A stretch of 64,000 nucleotides of DNA from Codonopsis lanceolata (lineage: Eukaryota > Streptophyta > Magnoliopsida > Asterales > Campanulaceae). Positions 1 to 11,685 of this stretch are shown here, one piece after another. The notes under the pieces were generated by a model. The model worked only from the letters and a program-made list of their open reading frames with translations. It was not told where the DNA came from and searched no databases. The DNA lies in assembly GCA_013146195.2 (NCBI GenBank), contig CM028378.1, forward strand, positions 39,268,108 through 39,332,107. The letters run 5' to 3'. Within the stretch, counting starts at the first letter, position 1. Every line of letters starts with the position of its first letter. The position numbers and the translations under genes were made by a program.

Positions 1-184
1 TGAGGGATTATTTCATTATGTTCAATAGGAGAGGCCATTATTGAGTTGTCATAGCTCCGTGGATCCCCGAACAACATTGCCTTGGAGTATACACGATATT
101 CTCACTATTCAGTAGATCACTCGGAGTAATTGGGACACTTGAGGGATTACATGTTCCAGCACCTAAACATGCTATAGATATCAA

Positions 185-1153
185 CCTTTGTGGTAAGATG
201 GCAACCGAAAACCAATAGTTTCCCTTTACCGTTCGGGGAGATGACGCTGACATTGCACGATGTGCCTTACATTTTACAGATCCCAATTGCAAGTAAACCC
301 ATTTTGGCAAGTACCAAGTTAGCTCAGATCAAGTCATCTCTAGCCATTCTCTGACGCATGGGTACTGCTAAGGTGAGGTGAGGGGTAATGGTATACTGGT
401 ATTAGATTTTTGACATTGCAAGAATATTTAGGTGGCGAGAATATTGCAACTCAACCGAGGGCGATCGGTTATTTGTTGTGGTTGATGGGGATGATGTTGT
501 TCATGGATAGGTCGTCAAACCGGGTACATATTCACTTTATACCGTATGTGATGGATATCCCTAATATTCTCAATTACAATTGGGGTGCAACGATTTTATC
601 CTTTCTATACCGTCAGCTCGATATAGCATCGAGGATTGGTTGTAGACAGATGGATGGGTGTTTGTCTCTACTACAGGTATAAAATGGAATACTTTGGATA
701 CTATAAAGTTTAAATTATTTTTCTTTGACGCTATTTTATTGTAGGCTTGGATATATAAATACGTTCGTTAATTCAAACTTAGTTGTTCATCGACATGGAC
801 CTCTCAATAGTCATACGCTAAGAGATGGGCCTCTTCTCTCGCTGGCAGAAAAAATGATCCTGAAACTCTGTGGGAACATCGGAGAGTCCTTGATTGGATG
901 ACTGTTGATGCCGTAAGTATTTATCATTTTTAAATAATGTATCAAATAAAAGTAAACATGCTAAGCTATTTATATTAATATTTGTTTTTCCAGATTATAT
1001 GGATTCCTTTTACTCGTAGGCCATCATAGGAGGTACTGATCAGTTTGTTCTCAGGCATAATTCATTACCGTAAAATTACCGAGCCTTACATGCCCGATCG
1101 CTGCTTGAAACAGTTTAGATATATCCAAACGATTCCCGACCATGTATTCCTAC
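185..1153 (+). pseudogene. Plant mobile domain (PMD) gene, 5' part, decayed
   Basis: Translation gives successive blocks of the plant mobile domain (aminotransferase-like PMD, found in MAIN/MAIL proteins and in transposons): RWQPKTNSF then GEMTLTLHDVPYILQIPI near 205-290, then a block at 410-682 with MLFMDRSSNRVHIHFIP and NWGATILSFLYRQLDIASR. Probable introns lie at about 677-743 and 913-993, where GT and AG ends restore the family reading LLQ/AWIYKY and LDWMTVDA/IIWIPFTRRPS. A block reading EPYMPDRCLKQFRYIQ follows at about 1080-1130. Stops between blocks (for example after ITRRPS and near 358) show decay. The coding sequence is cut at 1153 by an inserted LTR. Function of PMD proteins includes transposon silencing and meristem maintenance in Arabidopsis; whether this copy was a host gene or transposon cargo cannot be told. 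Confidence 0.75.
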
Positions 1154-2821
1154 TGTAGACACCCAATTTCGTACCCCTGGTATGTGACTCTGACATATGA
1201 TATCAAGAACTATTCAAACTTAACAAATGTCAAGTTACAGGAGTTAAAAATGCGAAAGGCAAAGCAGGATGCGCAAAACAGTAAATTGCAAGGGGTGAAA
1301 GTATCAAAATCAAAGTTGAATAGTGGCCTTGGCGCGGCCTAAAGAGGCTGTGGGTGCCGCGCCATGAGTGCTACTGTAGCCTCTTTCAGTTAACGCATTG
1401 TGCAATTGTTGAAGCTCGGTGTACAATTGATCAAAGCGGCTGAAAGAAATCGAGAAATTCCCGATGACTCCTCACTCTCCACCTATAAATAAGAGGCCCT
1501 GGCTCCCTCATTCAGTGTTCACGAAATTGTTCAGAAAAATTGTAGAGAAACGCTGAGAAATTCTTTGCGTCTCGACGAAGCTTTAGTTACGAGAGGTGTG
1601 AGATAGGTGAGTGAAGCCCACTAAAGTCTCCAAACCCCGTCCAAACTCCGCCAAAATAAATATCCACCGGTTATAAGTGATCCCTAGCCTAGTTTTTAGG
1701 TATCCACCTCACTTTCCCGGCCCAAAAATCTCAAAGTAAGCCGTTACTCTGCCCGAGTAATGAGCTGAAAAACCAAAAAACTAAGCCGTTATTCCGCCCA
1801 ACCAAAAAGGCCGAAACCTACCAAAATAAGCTATCACTCTGCCCGAGTAGACAAGCCAAAAGTCACCAAAATAAGCAGTCACTCTGCCCAAATCAAAACA
1901 ACAACCACACAACAAACAACAAACAAAGACTCCCTCTCCCTGAAGGACAGAACGAGCACACTACCGCTCTAAAAGGTAAATCCTTTAAGGGCGTTATTTA
2001 TTTTATTTATTTACTTTTCCGTTCATTTATTATTTTAAAGTTGTTATTTAAATCCGGCACAATGTAGTCAATATAAGCCGTTGTGCTGCCCGGATCATAA
2101 TAGGAAATATTATGTAAAAGAGCCGTTATAATGACCAAATATTTTTAAGTACATTTGTAATTATTGTAAGGAAATGGCTGCAAGTCCGTAAATAATGTAG
2201 CCATGGATGTATTTGTTTTAATTTTCTGTCTTTTAATGCTTTATTTATTTGCTAAATAAATATAACAATAAGCATACTTCAGCCAAAAACCACTTTTGAG
2301 ACCGAAAGGGCGAGTTGGGTGCCTAGCACCTTCCCAACTCGTAACTTAGCCTCCGAACCCGTTTCTTTTTCTCTGGTTTATTTTTATTTTTCTTGGTTTT
2401 GCTTTATTTTGCCTTAAAATAAAGATGACGACTCTAAAACTTTCAGATCCAGTGGGGCCTCGCAACATTCCTTATTTGCACTTTTCCGCTCTCCCCTAAA
2501 AAAGGGAGAATGGGAATGGAAGGGTGATGTATTCTCATATCCTGATATACCCTAAAAAAGGGATAACTTGATGCGGGAAACTCAAAGCTCCCATAGTGAT
2601 ATGAAACGAGCCATAAGACTATTTTCATAATTAAATCCACTAAAGGCAAACGAGACGCATTCCAACGCGCTAACATAGACAGCACTCCTCTCGCACTTTT
2701 GATTTCGTCTTCCCCTAAACAAGGGAGGGTGGAACGAGAGCAGTGGTGTCCCGCATCCGCACGTACGCGCACCCCTATCCAAGGGCACGCGGGGTGCGGG
2801 TCGCACCCCGGGAACCTCACA
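1154..2821 (+). mobile_element. Solo LTR of a Ty3/gypsy-type (Ogre-like) element
   Basis: Begins TGTAGACACCC and ends CCTCACA, with the 5-bp direct repeat CCTAC on both sides (1149-1153 and 2822-2826). That is the signature of an LTR left after recombination between the two LTRs of one element. A TATA box (TATAAAT, 1484-1490) sits about 330 bases into the LTR. No internal coding region is present. A related LTR end in this window (5023-5054) is followed by a primer-binding site resembling the 3' end of tRNA-Arg(ACG), as in Ogre-type elements; the family name is an inference. It interrupts the PMD gene. Confidence 0.8.
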
Positions 2822-2826
2822 CCTAC

Positions 2827-3310
2827 CGATAAAGGTTGTTCATAGAGATCTGAAAACTTTGAAGTACATTTGGATTCACGATGAGATGCTTCACAATTTC
2901 CAACAACGGGAGCATCATTCTATAAACCCCATGAGGGCTGGATCGAGGGTAGCCAACATTCTGTCCGTCACCGTAGATGGTTAGAAGCTTTGGTTTTGGG
3001 AGCGGACACATAATCGTGTGACGCCTATTGTTGATGATGATGATGAAACTGAGGTGATGGGGGATCATCAACTATCGTGGATCACTCACGATCGTGGGCA
3101 GCCGTCACAAAGGGCATCTCAGAAGCCATCTCATCCATCGAGAGCTTCCGCATATGCGTGTAGATCACTTGAGGATCAATTTGAGTCTATACTTCCTCAG
3201 CTTAGGGCACTCAATCGTTCAAGGAGAGATGCAATTGTGGTCCAGGGTACTTATATGGATACAGTTGACGAAATTGTTCAACTGTTTGAGGATGTATTGT
3301 GATATACTTT
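2827..3310 (+). pseudogene. Plant mobile domain gene, 3' part, decayed
   Basis: Continuation of the PMD gene after the solo LTR. The frame at 3018-3302 gives an acidic, Ser/Arg-rich C-terminal tail ending IVQLFEDVL, as is common after a PMD. Upstream, 2827-3000 is broken by stops but keeps RRWLEALVLGADT in one frame. Read with 185-1153 it makes one interrupted gene; the solo LTR with its target duplication accounts for the break. The part after 3310 looks like 3' untranslated sequence up to the next LTR fragment at 3354. Confidence 0.55.
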
Positions 3311-3353
3311 ATGTTTGTGTGATGTACTTTTATGGTACTTATGTTTTGGTGAT

Positions 3354-3985
3354 TGCAGACACCCCAATTTCGTACCCCAGGTATGTAATATGACATGAAT
3401 TATCAAGACCTGTTGAAAAGCTAATGAATGTCAAGTTATAGGGTCGAAAATGCAAAAAGCAAAAGTAGGATGCGTAAGTAGTGAAATGCAGAGGTCTAAG
3501 TGCCAAAAAGAAGAGGAAAAAGGGAGCCAGGCGCCGCCCTAGGTTCCACTATGGGTGGCACCCAATAGTGCATTGTCTCCTGTAGCAGTTTGCCTTTAGT
3601 GCAATCTCTCAAGCGCGCGGTACAAGCCGATGAATCTCAAAAAGAGAAAACTTAACAGCGAAGGAAGGCCTCTCCCAGCCTATAAATAGAGGTCCCCGGC
3701 TTGTGAAAAATCACAGATCACGCAGTGAAAAAATGCACTCAACGCAGTGAGTTCTCCCGAGAGCGCTGAGAGAATTTCTTCCTTTAGCCCCGAAGCTCCG
3801 TCAAATCTCCCCCAAACACTAAAATCAGCTAGCCAAAGTGAAACCTAGTTGCCCTGCTAGGATTTCGCCCTATTCTACAGACCCAAAAATCCCAAAAAGA
3901 GCAGTTGCCCTGCTAGAAATCAGACGTCGAATCAGCAAAAAGCAAGCAATTGTTTTGCCTGATTCATTTTGGATCACTATGAGTG
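3354..3985 (+). mobile_element. 5' portion of a second LTR of the same family
   Basis: Starts TGCAGACACCCC and aligns with the start of the solo LTR at 1154 (shared TTTCGTACCCC, then AATGTCAAGTTA). Its TATA box (TATAAATA, 3681-3688) is at the same offset as in the solo LTR. Similarity continues to about 3985, where the sequence changes to an inverted piece of the same LTR. The short open frame at 3838-4167 lies inside repeat sequence and is not a gene. Confidence 0.7.
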
Positions 3986-4930
3986 CTTTGGATTTTTCCG
4001 TATCTCATCCTCCCTTATTTAGGGGAAAACAAGATACAGAAAATGCATCACCCTTTTCATTCCATCTTCCCTTATTTAGGGAAAAACGGAAAAGTGCAAA
4101 AAAAAAAGATGTTGCGGGCCTCACTGTAATCCAAAATGTTGTAACAGAGTCGCCATCTTTATTTTAACGAGAAATAAAGAAAAACCAAAAATAATCAGAG
4201 TTTGTAAAAAGGGTTCGGAGGCTAAGTTACGAGGTGGGAATGTGTTAGGCACCCAACTCGCCCTTTTGGTCTCAAAATAGTTTTTGGCTAAAATATGCTT
4301 TTATTATATTTATTTAGCAAATGAAATAAAGCATTTAAACATATATATTTGTATCTACATTATTACAAACTTGCAGCCGCTTCCTTCCAGGAATTACAAA
4401 TATATTTATAAATATTTTGCCATAATAATGGCTCTTTTTAGTGCTATTTTCTATAGAAATTCGGGCAGCATAACTATTTATATCTTTACATCGTGCCGGC
4501 TGAAAATAGCACTTTATTTTATACAACTTCTTAAAGGCTTACCTTTAAGAGCGTGGGGTGTGCTCGCTCTGTCCTTCCGGGAGAGGGAGTCTTTTGTTGT
4601 TGCGGAGATTCGAGCAAAGTAACTGCTTCCGAAAGTTGCTTTTAGGCCTCGGGAAACGGGTGGAGCAACGGCTTGCTTTTTGTTGTTGTTTGCTTGCTGA
4701 CGGCGGAAATTAGGCAGAGCAACTGCTTGCTTCTTGCGGATTTGGTTTCTGGATTCGGGCATGGCAACTGCTCTTTTTGAGATTTTGGAACTGGGTAAAT
4801 AGGGTGGAATCTTAACGGGGAGGCTAAGATTCACTTTGACCGGTTGGTTTTGTGTTTAGGGGAGATTTGACAGAGCTTTGAGGCTTAGAGGACGGAAAAA
4901 TTTCACACACTTCACTAACCACTTACGCTT
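3985..4930 (-). mobile_element. Inverted LTR fragment of the same family
   Basis: Read on the minus strand this stretch matches the middle of the solo LTR: the AAATAAAGATGGCGACTCTG block (4143-4164) corresponds to 2421-2437, and the lysine-rich GCAGTTGC repeats (4640-4790) match the forward fragment at 3895-3955. It therefore points opposite to the fragment just before it and shares about 200 bases with it in inverted form. Simple solo-LTR formation does not give this, so an inversion or a second, minus-strand insertion is needed. Confidence 0.65.
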
Positions 4931-4934
4931 TACG

Positions 4935-5300
4935 AGGAAGATGGAATAAAAAGAGTGATGTCTTCCCCGAGCCACGTGTTCCCCTGAAAAAAGGGAGTGC
5001 GTGATCCGGGGGAATTCTCTCTGGGGCACTCACAGTGGCGACTCTGCCGGGGATATGAGCTTTTCTTTGATTTTTACTGATGGTGTGTTTTGCCCAATAT
5101 AGGCAAAACGATGCAACTTTTAAAACGCGCTTTCCCCAGCAGGGTCGCCACTGTGAGTGCCCCGAAGAGACTTCCATCGGATCGCGCGCTCCCTTTTTTT
5201 AGGGGAGCGCGCAATCCGGAGAATTTCCCGAGGCACTCACATCCGGTCCATTTTTGACTGGTTTGGTCTGGTCCGGTTCCGAAAAACTTCTGCACACCCC
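4935..5300. repeat. Palindrome of two LTR 3' ends with primer-binding sites
   Basis: Two LTR termini face one another. The left one ends CACTCACA at 5034 and is followed by a site at 5036-5054 reading TGGCGACTCTGCCGGGGAT. The right arm at 5134-5163 is the reverse complement of 5023-5052 at 28 of 30 positions. Outside the arms, similarity continues to about 4966 on the left and 5220 on the right, including the CCCT-A/G-rich hairpin motif. The site resembles the complement of the tRNA-Arg(ACG) 3' end. The spacer (5053-5133) is not repeated. Confidence 0.7.
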
Positions 5301-6672
5301 TATGGCTCAAACACTAAACAGATTGGGAATGACTACAGAGAACAACCACTAGGCAATGCTGTTGATTGTTGCTAGAAGCTGTCTGTTTAAATTATTTATT
5401 CAGTTTTTGAACTTAAAGGTTAATTTTAAAAAAAATATGAGTGGTTGTTCTAAGTGTTGCTTAGGAGATTCGATCTCTGGTCCCTAGTTGCAGTAGTTCT
5501 GATCTTATTCTTAAATTAGTTTTTATACGTAAAAGTTACTTTTGAAATTGATAAAAACGTTTTTATTAATCTTCAAGAATAATTTATCACAATGTTAAAT
5601 CAACACACAGAAATTGGTATATTTATATGCTTTAAATTTCCTAATTAGTTTTTATTATATATTTATATTTACTCATTTTCTTCAATTGCATTGCATTGCA
5701 CTTTTAATTATATGATAAATATAATTGCATGGTGCATGGATATAACCCAAGTTTTCTTTATGCGATGTTGGATGATTGGTTTATTTTATTTATTTAAAAC
5801 ACGATATGCTTGTCGTACCTCTACCTATACATTCTGAATGTAAATTCTCTTCTCATCTAAATCCCCTCATATGTTAAAACGAGGTTTCTGTAGTTTGTAA
5901 TTTATTTTTGAGAAGACGGAGACCATAGAAAGTAAAGGAGAACTTGCAGACAACGGAAGCACTTGGAGAAGTTCTTCGTTTTTCTCGATTCGACGCTTTT
6001 GTTCAAACTTTTCTCTTGCTTGAGAAAATCGTTAGACTAGGGACCATATCCATGTCACGTAATATGATGTATATATGTGATGCATGATATAATTGTCTAG
6101 TATTATTTGATGAGATCAAATAATAATATTTGATGAGATCAAATAACTTTAAAATCCCTCTTTAAAATATTAAGTTTATGTCTTCAAAATATGTGACACT
6201 CGTCATGGTCAAGATCATTCAATGGTAGGTCTACCAAAGCATGAGTACCTTGATTTATCTTAGATGAGACGTGATTGAATAAGTTAGTAATATTCAAATG
6301 TCATATAATTGAGTCCAACTTAACTAAGCTAAAACAATTCGATTGTAAGCTTAGAGGCATGTAATTGGGATTTAATCTATAAGATATATTATAATAAAGA
6401 GTTATTCACCCAATTGATCCAAGAGTTACATGGTGATGTAATTGAAAATTGTTTTCTATCTAAATAATCAAATCTTGGGTGATCAGCCAAAGCTGACTTG
6501 AGATGAGATGAAATATGGATCTTGACCCATTAGAAAAATATTTGATATTTTTCTGGATTAATGGTGAGAGTCATTAATTTGATATAAAATAATGGGAGCT
6601 ATATTTATGAAGTCCTTAAATATAGTTTGTATTTAATTATACTTATTTCTGCATATTTTGTGATAGATATCC
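5301..6672. other. AT-rich spacer, probable remnant upstream of copia gag
   Basis: No gene is seen. A short direct repeat (ATTTGATGAGATCAAATAA) occurs twice near 6105-6145. By position this should hold the 5' LTR of the copia element that follows, but I find no copy of the 3' LTR start (TGTTGGTTTATGCCC) here and no clear tRNA-Met primer-binding site, so the 5' LTR is missing or too diverged to recognise by eye. Confidence 0.4.
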
Positions 6673-9130
6673 ATGGCTGATAATACTCAAACTCAAACTT
6701 TATTGTTGCGATCGGTCCTTGAGAATGACAAGTTGTCTGGGAATAATTTCCTAGACTGGTACAAAATTTTGAGAATTGTTCTCAAACAGGAAAAGAAGTT
6801 GTATGTGCTTGAGAAGCATGTACTTGCTACACCTGCTACTAGTGCTCCTCATGCGGAGCGTACTGCTTATAAAAAGCATGAGGATGATGCGTTGGATATT
6901 GGATGTCTTATGCTAGCTACCACGACCTCTAAGCTTCAGAAGTAACATGAGAACATGGAGGCATACGATATGATCGTACATTTGAAGAAGCTCTACCTAG
7001 AGCAAGCTAGGTAAGAACGATTCGATGTCTTGAAGGCTTTGTTCCAAAGAAAGCTGGCAGAGGGAGCGTCTGTAGGAACTCACGGGCTCTAGATGATTGG
7101 GTATATTGAGAACCTTGAAAGACTTGGCTTTCCTTTAGGTCAAGAGTTGGCCACTGATCTGATCATGCAATCGTTGCCGGATAGTTACAATCAATTCATC
7201 ATGAACTATAATATGAATGAAATTGATAAATCACTGCCAGATTTACTCAATATGTTGAGGACTGCTGAGCAAAACATCAACAAGGGCAAGGATATGACCA
7301 TATTGATGGTCCAAGGAAAGGGTAAATGGAAAAAGTAAACTTTTAAGCATCGTGCTAATGGGAATGCTAAACCAAAACCCAAGGATAAGGCCTTAAAGCC
7401 CAAAGATGGTGTAGCTAAAGAGGGAACTTGCTTCCACTGCAGTGTGACTGAACATTGAAAGATGAATTGCCCAAAATACCTAAAAGAGCTAAAAAACAAG
7501 AAGGGAAGTGAGGCTTCCACTTCAGGTATTTTTGTTATAGAATTTAATATGTCTACTTTTTCATCATGAGTATTGGATATTTGATGTGGTTCTCACTCAC
7601 ATTTGTACTAATGTGTAGGAACTAAAGAAAAGTAGAAGATTGATCGAGGGCAAGGTGGACCTACACGTTGGAAATGAAGCAAAAGTTGTTGCATTAGCTG
7701 TAGGAACTTATTATTTGACCTTGCCCTTTGGGGTTGTAATATAATTAGATAATTGATGCTTTTTTTTTTTTTTTGAGATTTTTTTTTTAAAGAGGATCAA
7801 TAGTGGTTCCCCACTTACCCCCTGGATGACTCGAACCCACGACCTATTAGGTATGGGTGAAGCGTCTTACCACTAAGCTGCACTTACTTGTCTAGATAAT
7901 TGCTGCTATGTTCATGTTATTAGCAGAAATATTATTTCAGTTTCTTGTTTGGATAAGAAAGGTTTTTCATTTATTATTATTAAGAATAATAGTTGTTCTG
8001 TTTATTAAAATGAAATGTTTTATGTTATAATGGATTTTATGTTCTTGATCTTGATACACCTATCTATAAACATTAATACTAAAAGGTTTAAAAGCACTTT
8101 GATTTGATCGAAGGGGTGAATACTTAAGCCAAGAATTTGATGATCATCTAAGAGAGTATGAGATTATATTCCAACTCATTCCATTTGGAACACCAAATGG
8201 AATGGTGTGTCTGAAAGGAAGAATCAACCTTTGTTAGACATGGTTTTATCTATGATGAGTCATGCTGCTCTTTCACACTCTTTTTGGGGATATACACTAC
8301 TTACAACTAATTTTATCATTATTCGTGTTTCTCTATTCATAAGGCACCACGTGAGATGTAGAATGGGAAGTGTTTTAATGGAAATTTAGGGTTGTGAAAC
8401 TTATGTAAAATGTTTACAATCTGATAAGCTCGACCCTAAATAAGATAAATGTTATTTTGTGGGGGTATCCTATAGAAACAAAATGATACCATGTATACAA
8501 TCTAGTTGAGAACAAAAAGTTTGTTGCTCAAATTGGTGTATTCCTTGAAAGGAGAGTTTATCTCTAAAAGAATAAGTGGGAGAAACGATAAACCTTGTGT
8601 TTACAAGAGAATTAGTGGGAGCTCAGTAATATATTTGATCTTGTATGTAGACGATATACTATTCATTGGAAATAATATGCCTACCTTGCGGTCTATTAAA
8701 GGTTGGCTATGAAAATATTTTTCAATGAATGATTTAGGAAAAACATCATAAATTCTGGGAATAAAGATCTATAGATATAGATCGAGATGGTTGCTTGACC
8801 AGATGTATTGTATGCTTTGAGCATGACAAGTTGAGCTCGTACTAGTCAGATCCAGGTGATGGTCATTGGATTGCTATCAAGAATATCCTAAGGTACTTGA
8901 GAAGGACTAAGGATACATTCTTGATTTATGGAGGCGATGACAAGATCATTGTAAAGTGTTACATTGATGCTAGCTTTCAGACCGATAAAGATAATTATCA
9001 ATCGCAGTTAAGGGTTTGTGTTTTACCTTTGTAAGAGGAGTTGTCCTCTTACTCAGCGGAAGCATGATAGTCACAATGAATCTATGGGCATTAGAGATGC
9101 TCCAGATTGACTCTAGTGCAAGTGGGAGAT
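6673..9130 (+). pseudogene. Degenerate Ty1/copia polyprotein
   Basis: Fragments appear in copia order. GAG: 6673-6945 (FLDWYKILRIVLKQEKKLYVL) and 7093-7338 (IMQSLPDSYNQFIMNYNMNE). A zinc knuckle follows at about 7424-7472, CFHCSVTEH then a stop, then KMNC. Integrase: 8207-8389 (SERKNQPLLDMVLSMMSHA, HSFWGYTLLTTNFI). Reverse transcriptase: 8506-8712, with catalytic YVDD encoded at 8644-8655. An RNase H-like remnant (CYIDASFQTDKDNYQSQ) lies near 8955. Stops and frameshifts break every domain, protease and most of the RT are shortened, and the element cannot be autonomous. The polypurine tract AGTGGGAGA (9121-9129) leads directly into the 3' LTR. Confidence 0.85.
7761..7893 (-). mobile_element. 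tRNA-derived SINE inside the copia remnant
   Basis: On the minus strand there is an A-box-like sequence (AGCTTAGTGGTAAG, near 7866-7879), a B box (GGGTTCGAGTC, near 7828-7838) and an A-rich 3' tail (the T run at 7761-7774 on the plus strand). It is flanked by 14-base direct repeats, AGATAATTGATGCT (7747-7760) and AGATAATTGCTGCT (7894-7907), which differ at one base. Length is about 133 bp. This is the standard anatomy of a plant SINE copied by LINE machinery. Confidence 0.8.
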
Positions 9131-10128
9131 TGTTGGTTTATGCCCTAGAGGCAAATCTATTTCTTCATGTATCATTATTTTTTGAGGTATTTATTTATTA
9201 TGTATTGTTTGTTTATTCATAGTAATGCATCATAAAGCCCTTAAAATAAATATGTTATTATTAAATATCTCTGGTCGAGTATTATTATTAATAAGGACAA
9301 TAATAATACACGGAGACTAGTATGTGTTGAGATTCATATATTTGATATCAATCTACACATGTGTGCGTGTTAGATGTAACGACGTACTGGATTGACCCAC
9401 ATGAGAATGCTACGTGGATCATTACGTGAGTGACATAAGCGATTCTCATAGTGACAAATGTGTTCGTTGTCCTTCGACTTGAAGTCGTTATATACCCTAG
9501 ATGAGGAGTTGTATATTTTGATACCGATAAATGTCATTCTATAACAAGGTGATTATAAAGTAGGATATTAGATATGCCACGAATCATGCTGAGGTATATG
9601 AACGATGTAGATATAATTTGTCCCTCCTACATAACATGAGTATACTATTTATGGGCCCCTTGATGAGTGAGACTTAATTAAATGCATGGTCGTGCTCAAA
9701 TAAATCAGTATGAGTTATTGCGTTTATTTGTTTATTATATAAGTCTACTCGGAGATCAAGAAACCAAGATTAAACTATAACAAGGATGACACGTTCCATG
9801 CCTGAGTTTAATAAAATATTTAGAAAAAGGAAAAATAACTATTTTGGTCATAATTAGTTATTTGTAATCACTGATAATTCCTATTACTTTGGTAGCAATG
9901 ATGTATTGCTAGATGCCGCTCATTGTTTATAATTAATTATATATTTGATATAGTGATTGATTATTGCCAAAGTAATTTAGGAATCTATTAGATCACCCAC
10001 TTAGAATGAATTAGACTGGAATTTATTTGAGCCATTAATAAGATTAATGGACTCAAGGTAAAATAAAATGGAGACCACAATATAGTCCTAATTAGACTAG
10101 GACTTATAATTGCCGGCCAAGATCTCCT

Positions 10129-10171
<43 letters not shown>

Positions 10172-10293
10172 CTTTTGATGAAAAACATAGTGTTAGACAC
10201 ACAAAAGGAATTTAGGGTTTTGTGAAACGCTAAATTCGTAAGGAGAAATATTAGGGATTAGTTTTTCGTTAGACGAAAGATTTCCTACTTTAA

Positions 10294-11685
10294 GGCTCCG
10301 TTTGTTTCACGGAAAATCATTTTCAGAAAATGATTTCTGGAAAATGATTTCCGGAAAATCAAAAGATTTCATTTTCAGGTGTTTGGTAAATCTTTAGAAA
10401 ATATGTCAGAAAACATTTACGGATGTTTGGCAAACACACGGAAAATGTCACGGAAAACAATATATGAATAAATACAAAAATAAAAATAGAAAATAAACAA
10501 TGTTTAAGATGTCCCTAGAAAATCAATAAGGACCATCTTTTTTTAATAAGGTCAATCTTTTTTTAATCTCACAGTTACAAATAATTTTTTTGATAATTAA
10601 TATGAAAAAAAAACATTTTAAAATATAAAATAGACAATGTTTAGGATGTCCCTAGAAAATGTTACGGAAAGCTATATATGAATAAATACAAAAAATAATA
10701 TTCTAATATTAATGCACATATTAAATATAAAATAGTGTTGAACTTTAAGTAATTTTTCTTTAGTAACCCTCAATTTATCATTACTGATGTCAAATCAATG
10801 TCTATCTTTTTCAATCTCACAATTACAAATAATTTTTTTGATAATTGATATGAAAAAACGTTTTAAAATAGAAAATTGACAATGGTTAGGATGTCCCTAA
10901 ATAATATAGGTGACACTAGAACGTAGTAAACATTTATTAAAATTAGAATTTGTAAATAGTATGCACAAACTTTATTTATATTTCGGTTTAAATCTCAATT
11001 TGGTCACCCTACTTTCGGCAAAAATTCATTAAGCTCACTATACTTTTTTTTTCTTCAATTTAATCACTCTACTTGGCTCCGAAAGTCAATAAGGTCACTA
11101 GAGTCATTTCAGTTAGTTAAGTTTGATGGAAATCATTGAAAAAACAATAATGCCCTACATTTGAAAGGTATATTGACAAATTCAAGTCACACAATAAGAA
11201 ATTATGTTTGAGAGGAGAAGGAGACCCTCAAATCCCCCAAATTTAGTAAGGGTATTTTTTGATTTTCCTAACAAAATTAAATTACATCCAAATATATGGA
11301 TGGGGTGATGAACGTGCTAATTATGTGAAAGGAGAGTGATTAAATTGAGGAAAAATAAAGTAGAGTGAGCTTAATGAATTTTGGTCGAAAGTAAGGTGAC
11401 CAAATTGAGATTTAAACATTATATTTCTAAACAATTTATTTGTTGAGTGAAATATTGTGTGTGTAAGTAAATATGTGCAATTGTGAAAGGGGGCGGAGGG
11501 TGCCCGAACATTTGGAAAATGACTTACGGAAAATGAATCCGTAAGTCATTTTCCGGAAAATAAGCCTTCATTTTCCGTTGACTCGAAAAACCTTTTACGT
11601 TGACTGCATTTTCCTAAGGTTACCAAACACCGGAAAATGAGGAAAACATTTTCCGGAAGTCATTTTCTGTGAAACAAACGGAGCC
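10294..11685. mobile_element. PIF/Harbinger-like (Tourist-type) DNA element
   Basis: Terminal inverted repeats: the left end reads GGCTCCGTTTGTTTCACGGA and the right end is its near-perfect reverse complement (CTGTGAAACAAACGGAGCC). Both sides carry TAA (10291-10293 and 11686-11688), the 3-bp target duplication of this superfamily. Subterminal regions are rich in GGAAAATGA-type repeats on both sides. No transposase is present, so it is non-autonomous. Length 1392 bp includes a nested MITE at 10985-11418. Confidence 0.75.
10985..11418. mobile_element. Mutator-like MITE nested in the Harbinger-like element
   Basis: Inverted ends: GTTTAAATCTCAATTTGGTC at the left and GACCAAATTGAGATTTAAAC at the right, continuing inward through CACCCTACTTTCGG and TTCATTAAGCTCAC with small differences. 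Flanked by a 9-bp direct repeat TTATATTTC (10976-10984 and 11419-11427), the length expected of Mutator-type insertion. About 434 bp with no coding capacity. Confidence 0.75.
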
